This document shows positions 7,250-14,941 of a stretch of DNA of 21,960 bases, piece by piece (position 1 is the stretch's first letter; the number at the start of each line of letters is the position of its first letter). The DNA lies in NCBI RefSeq assembly GCF_050337105.1, contig NZ_JAKJSQ010000062.1:1-21960 (forward strand). The letters are read 5' to 3'. Made by a program: the position numbers and the translations under genes. Below the pieces are notes generated by a model, which had not been told where the DNA came from, made no database searches, and worked only from the letters and a program-made list of their open reading frames with translations. Origin of the DNA: Aliivibrio_A kagoshimensis (GTDB lineage: Bacteria; Pseudomonadota; Gammaproteobacteria; Enterobacterales; Vibrionaceae).

Positions 7250-8053
7250 ATGAACAATAAGGTCATACTTGTTGTTCTTGACGGACTCAATTATCAAGTA
7301 GCCCATGATGTCATGGGTTACTTGAACGCACTGATTGAGCAGCAAAGAGCAACGCTATACAAAATTACCTCCGAGCTTCCTTCGTTATCACGTCCACTGT
7401 ATGAGTGCCTGCTAACTGGCGTCACTCCCACAGTGAGTGGCATTGTCAGCAACGAGATTACCCGACTATCTAATCAACACAGCGTTTTTAGCTTAGCCAC
7501 TGAGCAGGGGTTAACCACCGCTGCCGCCGCCTACCATTGGATGAGTGAGCTCTACAATCGAACGCCCTATAATGCCGTTCGCGATCGCTTTACTGACGAT
7601 AAAACATTGAATATTCAACATGGTTGTTTTTACCATCTCGACCACTACCCAGATGACACTTTGTTTGTGGATGCTGAGCACTTACGAACCCGCCACCAGC
7701 CTGATTTTTTGCTCATTCATCCGATGAACATTGACGACGCTGGTCATCAGTTCGGTCTGGATTCAAGCCAATATCGAAACAGTGCTCGACAGGTGGATAT
7801 TTACCTTTCTCACTACCTTGATAAGTGGGTTGAGGATGGCTATCAAGTCCTGATCACCAGCGATCATGGAATGAATAACGATAAAAGTCACGGGGGCATA
7901 CTGAGTTGCGAGCGTGAGGTTCCTCTGTTCGTCATTGGTGACAAGTTCTCTCATCAGGCCACTGACGTCAAGCAGACTCACCTTTGCGGAACGATTTGTC
8001 AGCTGCTCAATCTTACTCATCAAAAAACGGTCAACTCGGAGCTAATTGTCTAA
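7250..8053 (+). CDS. Cytosolic alkaline-phosphatase-superfamily hydrolase (phosphodiesterase / phosphonate hydrolase-like)
   Basis: This 267-residue enzyme belongs to the nucleotide pyrophosphatase/phosphodiesterase branch of the alkaline phosphatase superfamily. The expected two-metal ligands can be placed: D11 in VVLDGLN; S47 in LPSLSRPL as nucleophile (the position of Thr in NPP enzymes); D162 and H166 in DDAGH; D205 and H206 in SDHGM; and H214 in SHGG. There is no signal peptide or membrane segment, so it should act in the cytosol on imported substrate. Phosphonoacetate hydrolase (PhnA) and phosphoethanolamine-handling enzymes belong to the same superfamily. It starts 9 bases after the binding-protein stop with GAGG upstream. 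Its stop overlaps the next start by one base (TAATG). The substrate is unknown; a phosphodiester, phosphomonoester or phosphonate all remain possible. Confidence 0.85.
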   Translation: MNNKVILVVLDGLNYQVAHDVMGYLNALIEQQRATLYKITSELPSLSRPLYECLLTGVTPTVSGIVSNEITRLSNQHSVFSLATEQGLTTAAAAYHWMSELYNRTPYNAVRDRFTDDKTLNIQHGCFYHLDHYPDDTLFVDAEHLRTRHQPDFLLIHPMNIDDAGHQFGLDSSQYRNSARQVDIYLSHYLDKWVEDGYQVLITSDHGMNNDKSHGGILSCEREVPLFVIGDKFSHQATDVKQTHLCGTICQLLNLTHQKTVNSELIV

Positions 8054-8874
8054 TGAAGCGTGCACTGTTGTGGTTATTACCATTCTCTGTGGTATTTGTG
8101 TTGTTCCAGCTTGCACCAATGGTTTGGGTCTTTCTCAATAGCTTTATTTATGATGATCAAATAAGCCTAGAGAACTACCGAGAGATCATTGACTCCTCTT
8201 TTTTACTGCAAGCCTTTAGCAACAGCCTATGGCTCTCCATCATCTCAAGTTTGATCGGGTTATTGATCGCTGCCCTGTTGGTGTCGTCCCTGCGTAGGGT
8301 CAATAACAAAATTCGTGACTGGGTGATCGCCTTTACCAATATGACCAGCAATTTCAGTGGAGTACCCCTAGCTTTTGCTTTCATTATTATTCTGGGTTTT
8401 AACGGAGCAGTCACGCTGATCCTGAAAAAATACGGTGTAATTGATGATTTCAATTTATATGGCCAATGGGGGTTAATGGTGATTTATATCTATTTCCAAA
8501 TTCCTCTCGCCACTCTGCTGCTCTACCCAGCGTTTGATGCATTGAGTGACGACTGGCAAGCGGCTTCAGCACTATTAGGGGCCAGTAAGAGACAGTTTTG
8601 GTTGTACATTGGCTTACCTGTTCTCACCCCTGCGCTGCTTGGCACTTTTATCATTTTAATTGCCAATGCAATGGGGGCATACGCCAGTGTTTACGCCTTA
8701 ACCTCTGGAAACTACAACGTGATCACTGTGCGTATCGCCAGTTTAGTCTCCGGCGATCTGTTTCTTGAACCCAATTTAGCTGCCGCCATCTCAGTCGTGC
8801 TCATTGGTCTGCTTGCCTTTATTACTGGCATTAATCAGTGGTTAATCTCTAGGAGCTACCATGCAAAACAGTAA
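8053..8874 (+). CDS. ABC transporter permease subunit 1
   Basis: This 273-residue inner-membrane protein has about six hydrophobic segments (first around residues 4-26) and a periplasmic loop after the first, FLNSFIYDDQISLENYREII. The cytoplasmic EAA coupling loop reads DDWQAASALLGASKRQFWLYIGLPVLTPALLG. It belongs to the binding-protein-dependent permease class paired with Fe(III)/polyamine/phosphonate-type importers (PhnU-like position). The frame is open further upstream, but the ATG at 8053 overlaps the previous stop by one base and gives a normal N-terminus, so translation is probably coupled. It should form the translocation channel as a heterodimer with the next gene product. Confidence 0.9.
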   Translation: MKRALLWLLPFSVVFVLFQLAPMVWVFLNSFIYDDQISLENYREIIDSSFLLQAFSNSLWLSIISSLIGLLIAALLVSSLRRVNNKIRDWVIAFTNMTSNFSGVPLAFAFIIILGFNGAVTLILKKYGVIDDFNLYGQWGLMVIYIYFQIPLATLLLYPAFDALSDDWQAASALLGASKRQFWLYIGLPVLTPALLGTFIILIANAMGAYASVYALTSGNYNVITVRIASLVSGDLFLEPNLAAAISVVLIGLLAFITGINQWLISRSYHAKQ

Positions 8875-9646
8875 TCCGATTTATCACAACAGTGTGGTGT
8901 ATGGCATCGTGATTATGATGTCTGTACCTATAATCGCAACTTTTGCCTACTCTCTGTCATCCTCATGGGGGGCGACCATACTGCCTGATGGCTTTACGTT
9001 TGATTGGTACCTGAAGCTGTGGCAAGACCCACGATTTATTGATGCTTTTGCTCGCTCACTGTTCATTGGGCTCACCTCGCTATTACTCAGCTCCGTGTTG
9101 ATCATCCCAACTATTTTTGTGGTGTTTTACTACTTTCCTCGTCTAAAAGTCGTGATGAACCTGCTGATTTTGTTACCGTTTGCCGTGCCGCCAGTGGTCT
9201 CTTCAGTAGGATTGTTGCAGCTCTATGCAGACAGCTCAGTTGCCATTATTGGTACCCCATGGATCTTAATTGGCACCTATTTCACTATCGCTCTGCCCTT
9301 CATGTATCGCGCGATTGCCAACAGTTTCGAGTCGTTCAACCTGCACGATTTGATGGATGCCGCTCATCTTCTTGGTGCGACGACGACCCAAGCTTTTCTA
9401 CTGATTATCTTACCGAATTTGAAAAAAGGGTTATTAGCGTCACTGTTTCTCTCTTTCTCTTTTCTGCTTGGTGAGTTTGTGTTTGCCAATATCTTGGTAG
9501 GAACGCGTTACGAAACGTTGCAGGTTTACCTCTATAACATGCGCCAGACAAGCGGACACTTCACCTCCGCCTTGGTCATGACCTATTTCATTTTTATTTT
9601 CTTATTAACTTGGCTAGCCAGCCGTTTTAGCCGAGGAGCGCAATAA
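8861..9646 (+). CDS. ABC transporter permease subunit 2
   Basis: This 261-residue inner-membrane protein has six hydrophobic segments and an EAA loop, LMDAAHLLGATTTQAFLLIILPNLKKGLLAS. The N-terminal part has the usual first helix followed by the periplasmic SSSWGATILPDGFTFDWYLKLWQDPRF, common to PhnV/PotC/YdcV-type permeases. A strong AGGAG ribosome site lies inside the end of the upstream permease gene, which it overlaps by 14 bases. Its stop overlaps the ATPase start by one base. It partners permease 1 in the membrane channel. Confidence 0.92.
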   Translation: MQNSNPIYHNSVVYGIVIMMSVPIIATFAYSLSSSWGATILPDGFTFDWYLKLWQDPRFIDAFARSLFIGLTSLLLSSVLIIPTIFVVFYYFPRLKVVMNLLILLPFAVPPVVSSVGLLQLYADSSVAIIGTPWILIGTYFTIALPFMYRAIANSFESFNLHDLMDAAHLLGATTTQAFLLIILPNLKKGLLASLFLSFSFLLGEFVFANILVGTRYETLQVYLYNMRQTSGHFTSALVMTYFIFIFLLTWLASRFSRGAQ

Positions 9647-10668
9647 TGAGTTATGTAAACGTAAAACAGTTAACCAAACGATTTGATAGTAATACTGTGT
9701 TTGAGAACATCGATTTCACCATTGAAAAAGGGGAGTTTGTCACTCTGCTTGGTCCCAGTGGCTGCGGAAAATCCACCTTGCTGCGAAGTTTAGCTGGGCT
9801 GAACCAGGTTGATGGTGGCAAGATAAAAGTGAACGGCAAAAATATCACCCATGAGCCCCCGCAAAAAAGAGGGATTGGCATGGTGTTCCAATCCTATGCA
9901 CTCTTTCCCAACATGACCGTTGAAGGTAATATTGCTTTTGGTTTGAAAATGCAGAAGGTGTCAGCAGAAAAAGTCGCCAATAAGGTCGCTAAAGTAATTG
10001 ATTTAGTTGAGCTAAAAGGCAAGGAGCATCAATACCCACACCAACTGTCTGGCGGTCAGTGCCAACGTGTAGCATTAGCCCGTGCTCTCGTCGTTAAACC
10101 ACAAATTCTACTGCTCGATGAACCGCTTTCAGCTCTGGATGCCCGTATCCGTAAACACCTTCGTCAGCAAATTCGTGATATTCAGAAAGAGCTGAACCTC
10201 ACCACTGTTTTTGTGACCCACGATCAAGAAGAGGCAATGACCATGTCTGATCGCATCTTCTTAATGAATCAAGGAAAGATTGTTCAAGAGGGCAGCCCAG
10301 AAACGATCTATACTAAGCCAATCAATGAGTTCGCCGCGAGTTTCATGGGGCAATATAATTTAGTCTCAGCCAGAAAGGCCAAGGATCTGTTTGGTATTCA
10401 TGTTGATTCAAAAGTCGCCATTCGCCCCGAGTCGATCTATGTTCGTGAACCGGGCAGAGTCTATGGCAGCCATGTGTCTGATCCAACCTTAGTCACAGTA
10501 AAGAACCACCAGCTCCTAGGCAGTGTTATTCGCTACCAGGTCGCCACCCAAGGGTGTGAATTGACTGTGGACTTGTTAAATCGATCATCAGAACGCTTGT
10601 TAGAACCAGGCAGTCAACTTGAGTTGATGTTTAACCTCAATGAACTTCAACCTGTGAGTGCAGCATAA
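9646..10668 (+). CDS. ABC transporter ATP-binding protein
   Basis: This 340-residue cytosolic ATPase drives import through the two permeases. Walker A GPSGCGKST is at residues 36-44, the Q-loop is in MVFQSYALFPNMTV, the signature LSGGQ is at 134-138, Walker B ILLLDE at 154-159, the D-loop SALD follows, and the switch histidine is H192 in VTHDQ. The C-terminal extension of about 100 residues (IRPESIYVREPG onward) is a regulatory TOBE-like domain typical of the PotA/FbpC/PhnT group. All nucleotide-binding residues are intact. The start overlaps the permease stop by one base, and the stop overlaps the HAD-IB start by one base. Confidence 0.95.
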   Translation: MSYVNVKQLTKRFDSNTVFENIDFTIEKGEFVTLLGPSGCGKSTLLRSLAGLNQVDGGKIKVNGKNITHEPPQKRGIGMVFQSYALFPNMTVEGNIAFGLKMQKVSAEKVANKVAKVIDLVELKGKEHQYPHQLSGGQCQRVALARALVVKPQILLLDEPLSALDARIRKHLRQQIRDIQKELNLTTVFVTHDQEEAMTMSDRIFLMNQGKIVQEGSPETIYTKPINEFAASFMGQYNLVSARKAKDLFGIHVDSKVAIRPESIYVREPGRVYGSHVSDPTLVTVKNHQLLGSVIRYQVATQGCELTVDLLNRSSERLLEPGSQLELMFNLNELQPVSAA

Positions 10669-11333
10669 TGCGTAACCATGTCTATGTGTTTGACCTTGAT
10701 GAAACATTGATCAACGGCGATTGCGCCATGATCTGGAATCAATTTCTTGTGAACAAAGAGGTAATAACAACCCCTGACTTTTTAAAAGAAGACCGCCGTT
10801 TAATGACGCTTTATGCGCAAGGTAAGCTCGACATGGCGCAATATCTTAACTTTGCTATGTCTCCGTTATTAACGATGCCAATAAAACAGATTGAACAACT
10901 GGTCGATGAGTGTCTGGATAACTGCATCTTGCCCATGCTATTTCCAGAAGCCGAACGATTAATTACCCAACTTAAACAGCAACAGTCCGATACCTTAATC
11001 GTCTCAGCCTCGGTTAGTTTCATTGTCAAAAAGGTGGCTCAACGTTTAGGCATCAATGACGCTTTAGCTATCGATTTACAGTGTAAACAAGGCTATTACC
11101 TGCCCGACATAGAAGGCATTGCAACCTATAGAGAAGGCAAAGTCACGCGCTTGAAACAGTGGCTTCACCTCAATCATAAATCCGATGCACACATTACCTT
11201 TTATACCGACTCAATTAACGATCTATCCATGTGTCTGCACGCTGACGATGTCGTACTGATAAATCCCTGTAGCCAGCTTAAAGAAGCAGCCAATAACTAC
11301 CCACAATGGACGATCTGCGCATGGGGACAATAG
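10668..11333 (+). CDS. HAD-IB family phosphatase (phosphoserine / phosphocholine phosphatase-like)
   Basis: This is a 221-residue cytosolic phosphatase. Motif I is FDLDET with nucleophile D9 and D11; motif II is LIVSAS; motif III is the lysine of EGKVTRL; motif IV is FYTDSINDLSM. The helical cap between motifs I and II and the DLDET motif place it in subfamily IB, which includes SerB and the phosphoethanolamine/phosphocholine phosphatase PHOSPHO1. It is the last gene of the operon, starting at an ATG that overlaps the ATPase stop by one base. The pairing with the alkaline-phosphatase-type enzyme suggests a second cleavage step releasing inorganic phosphate from a phosphomonoester. That order is inference; the substrate is not known. 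Confidence 0.88.
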   Translation: MRNHVYVFDLDETLINGDCAMIWNQFLVNKEVITTPDFLKEDRRLMTLYAQGKLDMAQYLNFAMSPLLTMPIKQIEQLVDECLDNCILPMLFPEAERLITQLKQQQSDTLIVSASVSFIVKKVAQRLGINDALAIDLQCKQGYYLPDIEGIATYREGKVTRLKQWLHLNHKSDAHITFYTDSINDLSMCLHADDVVLINPCSQLKEAANNYPQWTICAWGQ

Positions 11334-11367
11334 CGTAACAATAAACCCTGTGGGAAAACAAAACCAA

Positions 11368-11396
11368 GTCGGCCAATGCACACCGCATTGGCCGAC
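11368..11396. terminator. Bidirectional hairpin between convergent genes
   Basis: A perfect 12-bp stem (GTCGGCCAATGC / GCATTGGCCGAC) with a 5-base loop lies almost exactly midway between the HAD-IB stop and the stop of the convergent PLP-enzyme gene. On the minus strand it is followed by a T-rich stretch (TTGGTTTTGTTTTCC), so it should terminate that gene. On the plus strand the following bases are less T-rich, so termination there is less certain. Confidence 0.75.
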
Positions 11397-11429
11397 ATCG
11401 TATTACCTCTTATTGAATGTTACGCGCCA

Positions 11430-13241
11430 CTAGCGCGACAATTGCTCGTAACTCGGTAAACTTTTTATGAATTTCAGTTGTACCTCCAAATAGGTCTGTT
11501 GATAGATATCATCAATCTCCGACGCACATGGGAAGAGCTGCGAAAAATCAGGGTGGGCATTATCGATGGAAAGCTGCGCGGCTTTTTGAATGTGACTAAT
11601 GAACATTCTAGGATCCTCTAAGCCAACCGATATTCGCATGGTGGTCGGTTCTATTCCCGCCTCTTTAAGCGCCTCTCGAGAGAGTTCTGAATGAGTGGTC
11701 ATCGCGGGGCACAACGCCACCGTGTTGGTTTGACCTAAACTCACCTGCATACCAATCGCGGGTTCTAACATGTCAAAAAACTGTTTAAACACGTTGGACT
11801 CTATAGGTGGTCGTTTACTGCTCCCCTCCATATCAATAGTAAATAGTGATGCCGGAAAACCCAAATGCATATTCGATTGCAGTTGCTCATAATTAGGGTT
11901 TTCTGGCAGTGCTGGACATGACACATTAATGTCCGGATGTTTATCAAATATTCGAACTAAGGCGAGTGTATTAATGGTTTTTTGCACCACCCTCAGCTCA
12001 TAGGTTTTCATACCATTGAGCACATCAAATGCCTTATCGGCATCAAGGAATGCCCCTTTGATGTAGTAGACATTCCAAAACAGGGTCTCATTCCAGTTGA
12101 TGGTGACCTTCTTGCCATTGGCTTTAGTCAATTCTATTTGATCACCTTTGGGAATAAACATATGTTCGTTCTTACCGATCACCACACCCGCCGTCGTGGT
12201 CCCCGATCCCGCTAGCTCTTTGGTGTATGAATGCACCACAAAATCTGGACGTTCCATGGGATCATCACGTTTTAATACTGGGTGTAAAAATGGCGTACCA
12301 ACTGTAGTATCGGCAATGACCATCCAATCTTTTTCGTGAGTCACTCTACTGATCCCCGCCACATCCAGAACAAAACCATGTGGGTTACATGGCGACTCTA
12401 AATAGACATAGATCTGACGACCATCAGCGATGCGATCAGCGTATTTCTCTTCCGCTTGCTCAATACCTTGTAAGAAATCGGCGTCGGTGTAGCCATCAAC
12501 CCACTCGATGGCAACATCGAGATTTGACGAACGCGCATACCAATCTTCAAGTAACTGGTACGAACCACCATAAATATTTCGAGAAGCCACGACGATATCT
12601 TCACGACCCAGTAAATGGCTCAACAGGCCATCTATAGCGGCCATACCTGAATTGAAGTTCCACGCCAGATATTGGTTGGCTAATTCACCGGCTTCAATAT
12701 CCACCATATGGTTAGCCAAGCTGATGGAGGTCGGATTCAGCAATCGAGAGTAGATATCATGCAGAGGTTCTCGGCCATTAAACGCATCTTCTACCCACTC
12801 AGTACAGGCAAAAAGGTAAGTTGCGGTTCGAGTGATCACTGGGCTAGCAGAAAAAATAGCGGCTACATTATCAAAAATGGGGTAGGCGCCTTTAGAGGCA
12901 AAATGGCCGTTGCTAGTGGCGATGGATTGATAAGTCGCTCGCATCGGGTTTTGCAGGTTATCTAGAATTTTGGCAATTTGAAACGATAAAAAACGCTTCG
13001 CATTAAACCATGCTATACGATCGCTTCTATCCAACTCTTTTAATCCTTCAATAGTAATGCCCCATAAGTCGTGAGTTTTACTATTGGCTTGGTATAGCGT
13101 CGTCGCCAGTTCGACCAAAGAAGCCCCAAATTCCGAGTTGGGGTCCAGACCAAAATGTTCAGCCTGTTCAATCGCTAACGCCTGCGCTTTTTCGTGTTTA
13201 GTGGTTTTTCTTAGTGGACTCAGTTGAGTTGAAACCTTCAT
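11430..13241 (-). CDS. Long PLP-dependent enzyme of the Cys/Met metabolism family
   Basis: This 603-residue enzyme belongs to the cystathionine gamma-synthase / methionine gamma-lyase fold type I group. The PLP lysine is K341 in HSYTKELAGSGTTTAG. Also visible are YSRLLNPTS (Y164, R166, the phosphate-binding pair given by a neighbouring subunit), the substrate-loop YGGSY where methionine gamma-lyase has YGCT, ESPCNPHG, ADTTVGTPFL and the carboxylate-binding RISVGLEDPRMF. Family members are usually about 400 residues. The excess is an N-terminal extension of roughly 110 residues and an insertion after the PLP lysine (about 355-400). AAGGAAGG precedes the ATG at 13241. It diverges from an Lrp/AsnC regulator, as methionine gamma-lyase genes do in some pseudomonads (mdeR-mdeA). 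The substrate is unresolved; the loss of the loop cysteine argues against simple methionine gamma-lyase activity. Confidence 0.87.
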   Translation of the reverse strand: MKVSTQLSPLRKTTKHEKAQALAIEQAEHFGLDPNSEFGASLVELATTLYQANSKTHDLWGITIEGLKELDRSDRIAWFNAKRFLSFQIAKILDNLQNPMRATYQSIATSNGHFASKGAYPIFDNVAAIFSASPVITRTATYLFACTEWVEDAFNGREPLHDIYSRLLNPTSISLANHMVDIEAGELANQYLAWNFNSGMAAIDGLLSHLLGREDIVVASRNIYGGSYQLLEDWYARSSNLDVAIEWVDGYTDADFLQGIEQAEEKYADRIADGRQIYVYLESPCNPHGFVLDVAGISRVTHEKDWMVIADTTVGTPFLHPVLKRDDPMERPDFVVHSYTKELAGSGTTTAGVVIGKNEHMFIPKGDQIELTKANGKKVTINWNETLFWNVYYIKGAFLDADKAFDVLNGMKTYELRVVQKTINTLALVRIFDKHPDINVSCPALPENPNYEQLQSNMHLGFPASLFTIDMEGSSKRPPIESNVFKQFFDMLEPAIGMQVSLGQTNTVALCPAMTTHSELSREALKEAGIEPTTMRISVGLEDPRMFISHIQKAAQLSIDNAHPDFSQLFPCASEIDDIYQQTYLEVQLKFIKSLPSYEQLSR

Positions 13242-13260
13242 GACACCTTCCTTGTTGAGT

Positions 13261-13275
13261 AACTTATTATAAGTT
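13261..13275. repeat. Perfect inverted repeat before the PLP-enzyme gene
   Basis: AACTTAT-T-ATAAGTT is a perfect 15-base palindrome about 20 bases upstream of the PLP-enzyme start codon, within its probable leader or promoter. Its position allows an operator role; no binding protein can be named. Confidence 0.35.
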
Positions 13276-13297
13276 TAGGAAAGTTCATGTGGTTTCG

Positions 13298-13344
13298 ATT
13301 GCTAAATATGCCTATATAAATAGCAATATTGGTAGATCTTGCTA
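13298..13344. promoter_or_regulatory. Array of TTGCTA / TAGCAA half-sites in the divergent promoter
   Basis: ATTGCTA (13298-13304), TAGCAAT (13321-13327) and TTGCTA (13339-13344) alternate in orientation, giving two overlapping inverted repeats with 16- and 12-base spacers. They lie between the PLP-enzyme gene and the divergent Lrp/AsnC gene. Lrp-family proteins commonly bind phased half-sites of this kind at their own divergent promoters, so this is the likely operator region. Binding is inferred. Confidence 0.45.
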
Positions 13345-13393
13345 CTTTTAAATCATGTATTAATAAATACTGCCAATTTCAAGGGAGTTAACT

Positions 13394-13852
13394 TTGGATC
13401 AGATAGATAAAAACATCCTTACAGAATTACAAAAAAATGGCCGTTTAACCAACCAAGAGCTGTCCGATAAAGTCTCCCTCTCTCCCTCTCCCTGTTTACG
13501 TCGTGTTCGAGCATTAGAAGAGAGAGGCATCATCAGTGGTTATCATGCCCATGTCGATCAGGAGCAGTGTGGGGTACCGATTAATGTTTTTGTATTGGTG
13601 AAACTGGATAAACCTAGTGAAGAAAATATGAAGAAATTTGAGGCCAATATCGATCAGCTTGATCACGTTATTGAGTGTTTTTTGATGACGGGAAATCATG
13701 ATTATCTATTAAGAGTCGTCAGTGAATCCCTAAAAAGTTATGAGCACTTTATTCGTAAAGATCTCACCAGGCTGTCAAACATTGCTGCCATTGAGTCAAG
13801 CTTCGCGTTTGGGCAGGTAAAACAGCAAACTCCCCTACCCATTAATCGCTAA
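13394..13852 (+). CDS. Lrp/AsnC-family transcriptional regulator
   Basis: This is a 152-residue amino-acid-responsive regulator. The N-terminal helix-turn-helix spans IDKNILTELQKNGRLTNQELSDKVSLSPSPCLRRVRALEERG (about residues 4-45). The C-terminal RAM ligand-binding domain includes VNVFVLVKL-like strands, VIECFLMTGNHDYLLRVV and the terminal region IAAIESSFAFGQVK. The start codon is TTG: GGGAG lies six bases upstream, and MDQIDKNIL aligns with the family N-terminus, while no in-frame ATG is near. It diverges from the PLP-dependent enzyme, so control of that gene in response to an amino acid is the natural inference. Its stop is 5 bases from the end of the convergent YtoQ gene. Confidence 0.93.
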   Translation: MDQIDKNILTELQKNGRLTNQELSDKVSLSPSPCLRRVRALEERGIISGYHAHVDQEQCGVPINVFVLVKLDKPSEENMKKFEANIDQLDHVIECFLMTGNHDYLLRVVSESLKSYEHFIRKDLTRLSNIAAIESSFAFGQVKQQTPLPINR

Positions 13853-13857
13853 CGCCT

Positions 13858-14301
13858 CTATTTAGCACTGATAACGTAACGTAATACTTCAACAATTTGC
13901 TGCGGTGTCGTAGCCCATGCCATTGCCGCCGCATCCACCTCTTTAAGTGGGTGGATCAACTCTTCACTGTGCAGAGTGATATAAGGCTTACCTAACGCCG
14001 CACAGTAACCCGCATCAAAAGCGGCATTCCATTGCTTATATTTATCCCCAAAACGCACAATAGCAATATCGCACTTCTCAATCAGCGTTTTAGTGCGAAT
14101 GGCATTGACCTTAGAAGATTGGTGATCACGCCAGAAGTGACTCTGACCGACACCCAGCACATCACCAGCAGCGTCACTGAGATCATGATCGGTCACTGGA
14201 GAGCTAAATTCGACCACTAAACCCGCTTGCGCCGAGCCTTGAATAATCTGCTCTCTCCAATCGGAATGTATCTCTCCTGATAAATAAACTTGATATGTCA
14301 T
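13858..14301 (-). CDS. YtoQ-family protein
   Basis: This is a 147-residue cytosolic protein. The opening YQVYLSGEIHSDWREQII matches the YtoQ family signature (Y-x-V-Y-L-x-G-E-I-H-x-x-W-R), and the rest of the small alpha/beta fold, with IAIVRFGDKYKQWNAAFDAGYCAALGKPYITLHSEEL, is typical of nucleoside-2-deoxyribosyltransferase-like proteins. The biochemical role of YtoQ is not established to my knowledge. I chose the ATG at 14301, because GGAGAG lies just before it and the resulting length equals that of the B. subtilis protein. An ATG four codons upstream has no ribosome site. It converges on the Lrp gene with a 5-base gap. Confidence 0.88.
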   Translation of the reverse strand: MTYQVYLSGEIHSDWREQIIQGSAQAGLVVEFSSPVTDHDLSDAAGDVLGVGQSHFWRDHQSSKVNAIRTKTLIEKCDIAIVRFGDKYKQWNAAFDAGYCAALGKPYITLHSEELIHPLKEVDAAAMAWATTPQQIVEVLRYVISAK

Positions 14302-14375
14302 TGCTCTCTCCATGATGGGTTTGTATACAATAACGGTAACACATTGTATTAATGTCGATCAATGCAAAAGTGACA

Positions 14376-14406
14376 AGGCCGAATGTGGTTTCCCAACACT
14401 CGGCCT
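14376..14406 (-). terminator. Probable terminator after the FNT-CBS gene
   Basis: A 7-bp stem (AGGCCGA / TCGGCCT), extended by a further GTG/CAC pairing after a 2-base bulge, lies 20 bases beyond the stop of the formate/nitrite transporter gene. On the minus strand it is followed by TGTCACTTTTGC, a short T run. The strength is moderate; on the plus strand TTACTTTTTATT follows some bases later. Confidence 0.5.
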
Positions 14407-14425
14407 CATGCATTGTTACTTTTTA

Positions 14426-14941
14426 TTAAGCGGGGGTCGTCTCAGCAAATGTCGAGCGAAACGCTTTTAATACATGGTGTCTTGAAATAATCCCCACTAA
14501 CAGTCCATCTGTTACTACAGGGTAACTTTTCGGTCTATGTACTTTGGCTGCTTTTGTTCTTGCTTCTAAATCCATATCGGAATAAGAGAGTAAGTACCCA
14601 CTCTGATTAACCGGATAGACACTCTCTTTATCAATCGCCATATACTCAGCGATATCAATTAAGCTGTCGTAAGGGGTAAATGTCGTTAACTCCACCTCCA
14701 TCACGTCACCCACACATTTGTCAACTTTAGGCACAAAATCTTGATTCCATAATTCTCGTAAAATGTCTTGCTCTGATAGGTAACCGACTAGACGGCCATG
14801 TTTATCAATAACAGGTCCACCGATCTCACTCGTTTCAATTAATCTATCGATAGCATCTTGTAACAGAGCATCTTGTTGGAAGACAAGGGTTGCTGGTTGC
14901 ATGTGGCTGCGAACTTCAAACGCTTCAAAACTAGTGTTCAT
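14426..14941 (-). CDS. Possible internally started CBS-pair protein
   Basis: Within the fused reading frame, the ATG at 14941 (MNTSFEAFEVRSHMQ) is preceded by AGGAGAG with a 6-base spacer, a near-ideal ribosome site and stronger than that of the full-length gene. Translation from here would give a free 171-residue CBS-pair protein. The upstream linker has the low-complexity composition expected of translated former intergenic DNA. Either two products are made, or two ancestral genes fused by loss of the focA stop codon. The site is seen directly; its use is inferred. Confidence 0.45.
   Translation of the reverse strand: MNTSFEAFEVRSHMQPATLVFQQDALLQDAIDRLIETSEIGGPVIDKHGRLVGYLSEQDILRELWNQDFVPKVDKCVGDVMEVELTTFTPYDSLIDIAEYMAIDKESVYPVNQSGYLLSYSDMDLEARTKAAKVHRPKSYPVVTDGLLVGIISRHHVLKAFRSTFAETTPA

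Noticed and set aside
12380..12965. Plus-strand reading frames inside the PLP-enzyme gene
   Set aside because: They are antisense to a well-supported coding region and have low-similarity, compositionally odd translations.
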